From Dehalococcoidia bacterium UBA5629 (GTDB lineage Bacteria; Chloroflexota; Dehalococcoidia; GIF9; UBA5629), in the NCBI GenBank assembly GCA_002421445.1, contig DIKB01000049.1, positions 1 to 8,410 on the forward strand: DNA of 8,410 nt, in the 5' to 3' direction. The notes under the pieces were generated by a model that saw only the letters and a program-made list of their open reading frames with translations, did no database searches and was not told the DNA's origin. Shown here one piece after another: positions 1 to 5,930 of the stretch. Position numbers and translations under genes: made by a program. Within the stretch, counting starts at the first letter, position 1; the number at the start of each line of letters is the position of its first letter.

Positions 1-560
1 ATGCAACCTTCGATATTGTGATCCGTCATCATGAAGACGCTAACGGGCTTCTCATGTCGGATAAAAAGCGATTTGATTTTACCCGTGATGGCATCGATAC
101 TATCGAATTTCAGGTTGTCACCAATCCTGGCGAGCCCCTGAAGCCGTTATCGATGATCGCATCAGGCGGTGAGACGTGCCGCATAATACTCGCTCTCAAA
201 AGCGCTTTGAAGCGCGCAGACCCGATACCGACTCTGGTATTTGATGAAATCGATATCGGTGTCGGCGGTAGAAGCGGGGATACTGTCGGAAAAAAACTGG
301 CGAGTCTAGCCCGATACCATCAGGTATTATGTATTACTCATCTTCCGCAGATTGCCTGTTTTGGGGATCAACATTTGATAGTAACGAAGGATGTAAGCTC
401 CGGGCGCGCATCGACTAAGGTTGTTATGATCAATGGGAAGGACAGGGTAAATGAATTAGCTGCCATGCTCGGCTCTCAGGGCGATGCTAAATCAATGGTA
501 TCGGGAGCACAGGATCTTTTGCAAAAGGCCGAAGCATGGAAGAAGACAGCAGAAAAGTAA
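1..560 (+). CDS. recN: DNA repair protein RecN, C-terminal part (5' end outside window)
   Basis: RecN is an SMC-like ATPase that acts at DNA double-strand breaks in recombinational repair. The reading frame is open from base 3 to the TAA at 558-560 (185 residues), so the Walker A half and the coiled coil lie outside the window. Visible motifs, counting from base 3, are an NPGEPLKPL stretch at 41-49, the ABC signature ASGGE at 53-57, Walker B TLVFDEID at 77-84, a D-loop GVGGR at 86-90 and the switch histidine in ITHLPQIA near 113. This order and the wording SMIASGGE...ITHLPQIA are typical of RecN rather than of SMC or RecF. The residue after the signature reads TCR where LSR is usual, a mild variation. 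A GTG at 18 is an internal codon, not the start. The gene converges on a minus-strand ORF 10 bp downstream. Confidence 0.96.
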   Translation, partial: ATFDIVIRHHEDANGLLMSDKKRFDFTRDGIDTIEFQVVTNPGEPLKPLSMIASGGETCRIILALKSALKRADPIPTLVFDEIDIGVGGRSGDTVGKKLASLARYHQVLCITHLPQIACFGDQHLIVTKDVSSGRASTKVVMINGKDRVNELAAMLGSQGDAKSMVSGAQDLLQKAEAWKKTAEK

Positions 561-570
561 TTTTGGAAAA

Positions 571-897
571 CTACTTTTTCCGGTGCAACTCAGTTATCTT
601 TTTCTCCAGGATATAGAGTTTTCCCCGTTCCAGTTTCACTACCTTCGTTTTAATCAGCATAAGCAGGGCTTTCCTTTTAGGGTCTCGTTTCCCGAATAGC
701 ATGGCGGAAAGCGAACCTCTTCGTTTCTTAATTCCCAGTTGCTCGAGTGTAAGCGCACGCGAGGATACGGTGGCACGCTGCTTTCGTAATGTGGTAATAA
801 GCTGTCGGAGTGCTATGCGTTCCATCATCTGGGGAAGGATAATGAAAATAGCCACCAGGATCACCAACAGCAGAGCAATTAAAATCATGTTGTCCAT
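571..897 (-). CDS. Small basic single-span membrane protein, function unknown
   Basis: This 108-residue protein belongs to no family I recognise. Residues 4-22 form one hydrophobic helix (ILIALLLVILVAIFIILP), followed by a strongly basic tail rich in Lys and Arg (for example GIKKRRGS and LHRKK at the end). By the positive-inside rule the tail should be cytoplasmic. The tail has helical character and a hydrophobic patch (KALLMLIKTKVVKLERGKLYIL) that could be a small folded domain or touch nucleic acid or the membrane, but that is inference. Two Met codons lie close together (897 and 888); the first is chosen, though neither has a clear Shine-Dalgarno. Opposite-strand ORFs here look like shadows because they are Ser/Arg/Phe-rich and unstructured. 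The gene converges with recN (10 bp gap) and diverges from the zinc-ribbon gene. Confidence 0.72.
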   Translation of the reverse strand: MDNMILIALLLVILVAIFIILPQMMERIALRQLITTLRKQRATVSSRALTLEQLGIKKRRGSLSAMLFGKRDPKRKALLMLIKTKVVKLERGKLYILEKKITELHRKK

Positions 898-904
898 GGT
901 CAGT

Positions 905-934
905 ATTGTATCGCAGGTTTCTATCGACCTACAA
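905..934 (-). promoter_or_regulatory. Possible promoter for the small basic membrane protein
   Basis: Read on the minus strand, a -10-like TACAAT (905-910) follows a weak -35-like TTGTAG (929-934) with an 18 bp spacer. The -10 ends only 7 bases before the ATG at 897, so a transcript from here would be leaderless or nearly so, which agrees with the missing Shine-Dalgarno. The -35 match is poor. Confidence 0.35.
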
Positions 935-978
935 GCTGAAATATGAGGCGTCGTGTGCTATAAAGAGGTTAATTCATA

Positions 979-1007
979 TTGAATGTAATGGTAAATAACG
1001 TTAGAAT
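979..1007 (+). promoter_or_regulatory. Probable sigma-70-type promoter of the zinc-ribbon gene
   Basis: TTGAAT (979-984) and TAGAAT (1002-1007) are separated by 17 bp, close to the TTGACA/TATAAT consensus. A second -10-like TATAAT at 1016-1021 has no matching -35 and overlaps the leader. The predicted transcript would begin about 20 bases before the ATG and include the GAGG ribosome binding site at 1025-1028. Confidence 0.5.
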
Positions 1008-1034
1008 AGAGCAACTATAATATTGAGGTAGTAC

Positions 1035-1826
1035 ATGCAACAAGGCATTCAATGCAATAAATGTGGTCTTGGTAATCCCTTCGGGTCCAAGTTTTGTTCG
1101 CACTGCGGTGCCAAGCTTCAGTATCAGTGTCCCCGATGCAATGGATTGTTAGAGCCCGGACTCAAATTCTGTCCGGCCTGTGGCATGGCACTTGATTGGG
1201 GAGGGGGTGTAAATCAGGAACCGAAACCTCCGATAATAAGGGAGTTTCCCAAACCGGAGATGCTGCCCAGTACCGAAAGCAACGAGGTTAAAATACCTGC
1301 TGCATCTCCTGCATCGCAACCGGCAGAAACTGTGCAGAAGGAAAAGTCGAAGCCAAAGAAAAAGGCGAATATCTGGCTTATTGTGTTAATTGTTATCGTC
1401 CTTCTCATTGCTGCATTGTTTATCGTCGATATGTTTTCGCAAGGCACTCTCTCAGCCAGTTTGCTACAATCATCGACATCGACGTTGGCGTCTACCCCCG
1501 TGCGATCATCCGGAACGGTTGCCATCACTGCTCAGTCTCTATACGCTGCATATGCTATGAACAGGACGGCGGCTCAGATGCTATATGATGATCAGAAAAT
1601 CAAAGTAAGCGGTTTTATTCGTAGCACCGGCATATCGGCCGGTGACGCGCCCTTTGTTAATCTGATCGGGGGCATCGATACGATCGGCGTCTATTGTGCA
1701 TTTGACAAGCAGAACCAGAGCCAGATAGCACAGTTGAAGCCGGGGAATACGGTGACAATACAGGGTATATGTGACGGGTATTATGGTACCGATGTGCGGT
1801 TAAACCAGTGCGTATTGTTTAATTAG
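1035..1826 (+). CDS. Membrane protein with double zinc ribbon and C-terminal tRNA_anti-like OB-fold domain
   Basis: This is a 263-residue protein of unknown role. Two zinc ribbons of form C-X2-C-X10-C-X2-C lie at the N-terminus (Cys 7/10/21/24 and 32/35/46/49). A Pro-rich, charged linker (about 60-110, ending in KSKPKKK) leads to one membrane helix (about 113-131). A Ser/Thr-rich spacer follows, then a domain at about 164-262 whose pattern (IKVSGFI ... GVYCAF ... LKPGNTVTIQGIC ... LNQCVLF) fits the tRNA_anti-like putative OB-fold family. The basic residues before the helix put the ribbons in the cytoplasm and the OB domain outside, so despite the family name the OB domain probably does not meet tRNA. 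The three Cys of the OB domain (221, 246, 259) could form a disulfide there. GAGG at 1025-1028, 6 bases before the ATG, fixes the start. Domain calls are from pattern recognition; function is unknown. Confidence 0.88.
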   Translation: MQQGIQCNKCGLGNPFGSKFCSHCGAKLQYQCPRCNGLLEPGLKFCPACGMALDWGGGVNQEPKPPIIREFPKPEMLPSTESNEVKIPAASPASQPAETVQKEKSKPKKKANIWLIVLIVIVLLIAALFIVDMFSQGTLSASLLQSSTSTLASTPVRSSGTVAITAQSLYAAYAMNRTAAQMLYDDQKIKVSGFIRSTGISAGDAPFVNLIGGIDTIGVYCAFDKQNQSQIAQLKPGNTVTIQGICDGYYGTDVRLNQCVLFN

Positions 1827-1867
1827 TGGTTACTATCGTAAGCTATTTCAGATCAAAAATGATATGT

Positions 1868-1873
1868 TAGAAT
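1868..1873 (+). promoter_or_regulatory. Possible extended -10 element upstream of the YtxG-like gene
   Basis: TAGAAT at 1868-1873 is preceded by TGT, giving an extended -10 (TGN then the hexamer). No convincing -35 is seen about 17 bp upstream. The ten bases GTTAGAATAG (1866-1875) are identical to those at the promoter of the preceding gene (1000-1009). A transcript would have a leader of about 40 bases before the ATG at 1918. Confidence 0.35.
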
Positions 1874-1903
1874 AGTGTCGTTGCGATAATTAATTGCAGC
1901 GAT

Positions 1904-1908
1904 GGAGG
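1904..1908 (+). promoter_or_regulatory. Ribosome binding site deciding the start at 1918
   Basis: GGAGG lies 9 bases before the ATG at 1918. It sits inside the reading frame that would open at 1894, so it favours the shorter 110-residue product. Confidence 0.75.
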
Positions 1909-1917
1909 TGTTTACTG

Positions 1918-2250
1918 ATGGATATTGGATGGTTCCGCGATCTGGTGATCTGTATCTGGGGGCTGGTTGCTGCAATTGTTTTGATATTCGTGGCAATTCT
2001 TGTCTTTAGCCTTTACCGGAAAACAAAGGTGGTGCTGAATTCGATTGACGAAGCGACGCAACAGGGCAAGCAGATATTAACATCCGTAGAGTCCAGCGCT
2101 TCCGTTGTGCAAAATATGGTTTCAACAGTTGATCAGGATCTGTTTAAGCCACTCATGCAAATAGTGGCTATCGCCCAGGGTGTTCGCTATGGAGTCGATA
2201 TGTTCAGTAAGTTCTTCAATGCGAAGAAGGGAGGAAGCAATGCCAAATAA
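1918..2250 (+). CDS. Small membrane-anchored helical protein, YtxG/DUF948-like
   Basis: This 110-residue protein has one hydrophobic helix at 8-32, then a polar helical stretch (about 35-75) of the kind seen in DUF948/YtxG proteins, with small polar residues and spaced hydrophobics suggesting a coiled coil. A C-terminal segment (about 78-103) looks amphipathic and ends in Lys/Gly. The ATG at 1918 is chosen because GGAGG at 1904-1908 lies 9 bases ahead; an in-frame codon at 1894 has no such site and adds an implausible Arg/Cys leader. It overlaps the next gene by 11 bp, and YtxG- and YtxH-type proteins are commonly encoded side by side, where they are linked to general stress or envelope roles. 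The DUF948 assignment is by architecture and neighbour, not by strong sequence identity. Confidence 0.82.
   Translation: MDIGWFRDLVICIWGLVAAIVLIFVAILVFSLYRKTKVVLNSIDEATQQGKQILTSVESSASVVQNMVSTVDQDLFKPLMQIVAIAQGVRYGVDMFSKFFNAKKGGSNAK
2229..2234 (+). promoter_or_regulatory. Ribosome binding site of the YtxH gene, inside the preceding gene
   Basis: GGGAGG lies 5 bases before the ATG at 2240 and within the last codons of the upstream gene. This fixes the YtxH start and points to translational coupling of the two genes. Confidence 0.8.
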
Positions 2251-2494
2251 AGATGCAGGTGTCGGGTTTGCAGCAGGATTGGCGATCGGTGCAGTTATCG
2301 GGTTAGCTATCGGTTTTCTCTATGCTCCTCGCTCCGGTGAGGAGACAAGGGAGATATTAAAAGACAAGGCGGAGATGCTAAAAGAAAAAGCCGAAGCTCT
2401 TAAAGAACAGGCAGCAGAGGTAATGGAACAGGCAAAAAAAGCTGCAAAAGAGGCTGCCGCTGAAGCAGTTAAAAAAGTGCAAGAATCCCTGTAG
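2240..2494 (+). CDS. YtxH-family small membrane protein
   Basis: This 84-residue protein has the YtxH hallmark: a Gly/Ala-rich membrane helix (about 7-28) running directly into YAPRSGEETRE (28-38). After it comes a long charged helix with repeating Lys-Glu-Ala units (KEKAEALKEQA and similar, about 40-82), probably a coiled coil or an amphipathic helix like those of LEA and apolipoprotein-type proteins. YtxH of Bacillus is a general stress protein; the molecular role of the family is not settled. The start at 2240 is set by GGGAGG 5 bases upstream; the in-frame ATG at 2180 would add a Met/Ser-rich leader read in a second frame of the upstream gene and is not credible. It overlaps the YtxG-like gene by 11 bp, so the two are probably made in concert and may interact in the membrane. 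Confidence 0.9.
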   Translation: MPNKDAGVGFAAGLAIGAVIGLAIGFLYAPRSGEETREILKDKAEMLKEKAEALKEQAAEVMEQAKKAAKEAAAEAVKKVQESL

Positions 2495-2597
2495 TATTTC
2501 CCCGTTCCTATCAGGTCATCAGGGGGCTTTATCCGCCTTCGGAATAGTTCTTTAGACTGAAGGTATAGTTCTGTATTATGCCTTCTGCAACTTTGCA

Positions 2598-2606
2598 TGC
2601 TACAAT
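2598..2606 (+). promoter_or_regulatory. Possible extended -10 promoter of uvrA
   Basis: TGC followed by TACAAT (2601-2606) forms an extended -10 element 43 bases before the ATG at 2650. No good -35 is seen at 16-18 bp. The inverted half-sites CTGCAA (2585-2590) and TTGCAG (2610-2615) flank it and could be an operator. No LexA-type box of the GAAC-N4-GTTC form is visible. Confidence 0.35.
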
Positions 2607-2649
2607 TAATTGCAGTTAATCTTCGAACATGCAAAGGACAGGTCTTCCC

Positions 2650-5508
2650 ATGTCATTGGATTACATAACCATCAAAGGTGCCCGCGAACACAATCTGAAA
2701 AACATCGATGTCTCTATTCCGCGCGATAAGCTCGTAGCTATTACCGGTGTTTCAGGTTCAGGTAAAAGCTCGCTTGCTTTCGATACTATCTATGCCGAGG
2801 GCCAGCGCAGATATGTGGAGTCTCTTTCCGCATACGCCCGCCAGTTTCTGGGCAGGATGGAGAAACCGGACGTAGACTATATCGAAGGGCTGAGTCCGGC
2901 GATTTCGATCGACCAGAAGGGTCCCTCTCATAATCCCAGATCCACAGTGGGGACTGTTACGGAGATTTACGATTATTTGCGTTTGCTTTTTGCACGTATC
3001 GGCCATCCCCACTGTCCCAACTGCGGGCGGGCGATTGCCCGTCAAACCGTGCAGCAGATAACTGATGCCGTCCGTGCAATTCCTGCAGGTAAGCGAATAA
3101 TGGTCCTTGCGCCTGTTATTAAGGATCGCAAGGGAGAACATCTGGCTGTTTTTGATGACCTGAGAAAAGCCGGATTTGTCCGGGTTCGAGTCGATGGCTA
3201 CGTGCACGACCTCTCCGAGGAGTTCTCCCTTGAGAAGAACAAGAAACACAAAATAGAAGCGGTTGTCGATAGACTGGTTACGGGAGAGGCAGATACCTCG
3301 AATCGCATCGCCGATTCTATTGAGACGGCACTGAAGCTGGGTGGCGGAATTGTCCTGATCTCAGTCGTTGATGGAGAGGAACTGCTGTTTTCGGAGCATT
3401 TTGCCTGCGAGCACTGCGGTATCAGTCTCAATGAGATCGCGCCCCGCTCGTTCAGTTTCAATAGCCCTCACGGTGCCTGTCCTGAATGTTCCGGCATCGG
3501 CGTGAAGCTTGAAGTCGATCCGAGCCTTATCTTGACGGATAAAAAACTCAGCATTGCTGATGGTGCAATTAAGATATGGGGTTGGGGTGCGTGGCGTGCT
3601 CAAGAGTTGGAAAGCATAGCAGGACGATACGGCTTTTCGCTTCGGACACCCATGAGTGAGCTTAGTCCGGAACAACTCGATATCGTACTGTATGGTGAGG
3701 AAGGCGAACTGATCAAATCCAGAGGCTATAAGGGGAGAACGAGGGAATATTTTAATGGATATGAGGGGGTTATTCCTTATCTGGAACGGCTCTATAAAAG
3801 CACGGAATCAGGGAATACCCGCGAGTATATCGAACAATTCATGTCATCGCATCCCTGTCCCGTCTGCAACGGTAAGCGTCTCAAGCCGGAATCACTGGCT
3901 GTGACTGTTGATGATAAAAACATCATTGAGGTAACGGATCTGCCTGCATCTGAAGCACATCGCTGGATACAGACGCTGAGTTCTAAAGAAGCTGAGGCGC
4001 GGCTTACCCAGAATGAGCTTGTCATCGCCCGCCAGATACTGAAAGAGATCAGCACACGCCTGACGTTTCTTGTCGATATCGGTCTGGGCTATTTGACTCT
4101 GGCCCGTCCCTCCGCCACACTGAGCGGTGGTGAAACGCAGCGTATCAGGCTTGCCACCCAGATCGGCAGCGGTCTTATGGGTGTCCTTTACGTCTGCGAT
4201 GAGCCGACAATCGGTTTACATCCTGCTGATATACATCGTCTAATATCGACGATGTACCGGTTGCGTGATCTCGGTAATACCATCATTATCGTCGAACACG
4301 ATGAGGCGATGATGCGTGCAGCAGATTATATCGTCGATATGGGGCCCGGCGCCGGTGAATCTGGCGGTAGAGTTATCGCCACCGGAACTCTCCAGGAGAT
4401 CATCAGGAATACGGAGTCAATCACCGGCCAATATCTCGGTAAAACAAAACAGATACCCATGCCTGCATCCCGTCGCCCGGGATCAGGGAAAGATCTGGTT
4501 ATAAAGGGCGCGCGTGAAAACAATTTGAAGAGTATCGATGTTTCGATACCTCTCAATAAATTTGTGTGCGTCAGCGGCGTTTCCGGGAGCGGCAAGAGCA
4601 CACTGGTTAACGAGGTGTTGTACAAACGTCTTGCCCAGTATTTCTATCGCGCCAAGGATAAACCGGGGAAATCCGATAGTATCTCCGGGCTGGAATACAT
4701 TGATAAAGTTGTCGATATCGATCAATCACCCATAGGCAGAACCTCGCGGAGCAATCCGGCGACGTATACCGGCCTATTTTCACCGATCCGTGAGCTATTC
4801 GCTGCTGTGCCTGAAGCGCGTGCCCGCGGTTATGCGCCGGGCCGGTTTTCCTTTAACGTCAGGGGTGGCAGATGTGAGTCCTGTCAGGGTGAAGGATACA
4901 TTCACATAGAGATGCAATTCCTTCCTGACGTTACGGTGCCGTGCGAAGTCTGCAAAGGGAAAAGATATAACAGAGAAGCTCTGGAGATTCAGTTCAAAGG
5001 GAAAACTATCGCCGATGTTCTGGATATGACTGTGGATGAAGCGCTCGGCTTTTCTCAGAACTTCCCTCAGGTTAAAAACAAGCTTGAGACGCTGCATGAT
5101 GTCGGTCTGGGGTATATCCGTCTTGGTCAGCCGGCACCGACGTTATCCGGTGGAGAGGCGCAGCGGGTTAAACTGGCAACAGAGCTATCGCGACGATCGA
5201 CGGGTAAAACGCTGTATATACTCGATGAGCCGACGACGGGACTATCCTTTTCCGATATCGAATGCTTATTGAAAGTGCTTCAACGGTTGGTGGACGGCGG
5301 CAATTCCGTCATCATTATTGAGCATAACCTCGATGTTCTCAAAAATGCCGACTATATTATTGACCTCGGGCCCGGCGCCGGCAACGATGGCGGGAGAATC
5401 ATTGCTACCGGGACACCGGAGGAAGTAGCGGAAATTGAGGGTTCTTATACCGGCCAATATCTGAAGCAGACTCTGTCTGCCGCTACCCCTTTTATCGTAT
5501 TTGAATAA
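2650..5508 (+). CDS. uvrA: Excinuclease ABC subunit UvrA
   Basis: UvrA is the damage-sensing ATPase of nucleotide excision repair; as a dimer with UvrB it finds bulky or helix-distorting lesions in the cytoplasm. The 952-residue length is normal. ABC module I has Walker A GVSGSGKS at 33-40, signature LSGGE at 491-495, Walker B DE at 517-518 and switch His 550. Module II has Walker A at 643-650, signature at 832-836, Walker B DE at 859-860 and switch His 892. Zinc-binding Cys pairs are at 253/256/277/280 and 742/745/765/768, with further CPxC pairs at 122/125 and 403/406. The usual DEPTTGLHF motif after Walker B II reads GLSFSD, with Ser 866 in place of His. ATG 2650 is preferred over ATG 2629: it has the AGGACAGGT region (2635-2643) ahead of it and puts the conserved IKGAREHNLKNI at the normal distance. 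The gene ends inside the 3' end of the convergent lipoprotein gene. Confidence 0.98.
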   Translation: MSLDYITIKGAREHNLKNIDVSIPRDKLVAITGVSGSGKSSLAFDTIYAEGQRRYVESLSAYARQFLGRMEKPDVDYIEGLSPAISIDQKGPSHNPRSTVGTVTEIYDYLRLLFARIGHPHCPNCGRAIARQTVQQITDAVRAIPAGKRIMVLAPVIKDRKGEHLAVFDDLRKAGFVRVRVDGYVHDLSEEFSLEKNKKHKIEAVVDRLVTGEADTSNRIADSIETALKLGGGIVLISVVDGEELLFSEHFACEHCGISLNEIAPRSFSFNSPHGACPECSGIGVKLEVDPSLILTDKKLSIADGAIKIWGWGAWRAQELESIAGRYGFSLRTPMSELSPEQLDIVLYGEEGELIKSRGYKGRTREYFNGYEGVIPYLERLYKSTESGNTREYIEQFMSSHPCPVCNGKRLKPESLAVTVDDKNIIEVTDLPASEAHRWIQTLSSKEAEARLTQNELVIARQILKEISTRLTFLVDIGLGYLTLARPSATLSGGETQRIRLATQIGSGLMGVLYVCDEPTIGLHPADIHRLISTMYRLRDLGNTIIIVEHDEAMMRAADYIVDMGPGAGESGGRVIATGTLQEIIRNTESITGQYLGKTKQIPMPASRRPGSGKDLVIKGARENNLKSIDVSIPLNKFVCVSGVSGSGKSTLVNEVLYKRLAQYFYRAKDKPGKSDSISGLEYIDKVVDIDQSPIGRTSRSNPATYTGLFSPIRELFAAVPEARARGYAPGRFSFNVRGGRCESCQGEGYIHIEMQFLPDVTVPCEVCKGKRYNREALEIQFKGKTIADVLDMTVDEALGFSQNFPQVKNKLETLHDVGLGYIRLGQPAPTLSGGEAQRVKLATELSRRSTGKTLYILDEPTTGLSFSDIECLLKVLQRLVDGGNSVIIIEHNLDVLKNADYIIDLGPGAGNDGGRIIATGTPEEVAEIEGSYTGQYLKQTLSAATPFIVFE

Positions 5509-5890
5509 CAAATGTTGCAGTTTCGCCGGCCTGCTGCTCCCACAGCCTCTTATAGGTGAGCACTATCCTGGTTTCCCCCTGTTTGAGGGGTTGAAACACG
5601 AATTGATTTTTGCCGCCGCTGCCCATCAGCCCCGGGTTGCTGAGTACGTATTCGCTTGAGACAAGGTTGACATACGCCTGGTCAAAGCTGGCTTCCCAGA
5701 TATAGCCGGTGGTGGCATTGCCTTCGGCAGAGATAATGAACTGACTTCCGATGCTGCTCTCTATCTTCTGCTCGGTCGGCGTGCCGGGTGTTGCCGGTTT
5801 TTCCCAGGAATATTCCTTTATGCTGCTGCACCCGGCAATGAGAAAAATGCCAAGGGTGAGAACAATCAATATCGCTTTGAGTTTATTCAT
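5492..5890 (-). CDS. Lipoprotein with chagasin-type (I42) protease inhibitor domain
   Basis: This 132-residue protein has a lipoprotein signal peptide: basic MNKLK, a hydrophobic core, then lipobox LIAGC with lipidated Cys 21. After a short Pro/Thr linker (31-40), residues about 43-132 show the three loops of chagasin-family inhibitors of papain-like cysteine proteases: NATTGYIW at 58-65 (family NPTTGY.W), a Gly-rich GLMGSGG at 87-93 followed by FVF, and YKRLWE at 113-118 (family RPW). Chagasin-type proteins plug the active site of C1 proteases with these loops; in bacteria the target is usually unknown. Ala 59 for Pro and Leu 116 for Pro are deviations in two binding loops. AAGGAG on the minus strand (5897-5902), 6 bases ahead, sets the start. 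It lies 40 bp after the FN3-repeat gene, probably in the same operon, and its last 17 bp overlap the end of uvrA. Confidence 0.87.
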   Translation of the reverse strand: MNKLKAILIVLTLGIFLIAGCSSIKEYSWEKPATPGTPTEQKIESSIGSQFIISAEGNATTGYIWEASFDQAYVNLVSSEYVLSNPGLMGSGGKNQFVFQPLKQGETRIVLTYKRLWEQQAGETATFVIQIR

Positions 5891-5930
5891 GTATTTCTCC
5901 TTATCCGATCGACGGACATCTCTCCATATA

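Noticed and set aside
565..581. Hairpin GGAAAA-CTACT-TTTTCC between recN and the convergent gene
   Set aside because: The stem is six pairs, mostly A-T, and no U-run follows on either strand, so it is too weak to call a terminator.
1894..1917. Earlier in-frame start for the YtxG-like gene
   Set aside because: It has no ribosome site and spans the GGAGG that serves the ATG at 1918.
2180..2239. Earlier ATG for the YtxH gene
   Set aside because: It would give an untypical Met/Ser/Arg leader inside the upstream gene; GGGAGG lies 5 bases before the ATG at 2240, where the YtxH motif begins correctly.
2500..2530. Possible terminator after the YtxH gene (CCCC ... AGGGGG then CTTT)
   Set aside because: The pairing needs a three-base bulge and the following T-run is short; not convincing as an intrinsic terminator.
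2629..2649. Earlier ATG for uvrA
   Set aside because: No Shine-Dalgarno precedes it and it would add seven residues before the usual UvrA N-terminus; kept only as an alternative.
2600..2649. LexA/SOS box in front of uvrA
   Set aside because: A GAAC occurs at 2625-2628 but there is no matching GTTC four bases on, and no other SOS-like palindrome is visible.
2758..3249. Minus-strand open frame of 163 codons inside uvrA
   Set aside because: The + strand here encodes conserved UvrA sequence throughout; the minus frame has no motif and no ribosome site, so it is a shadow.
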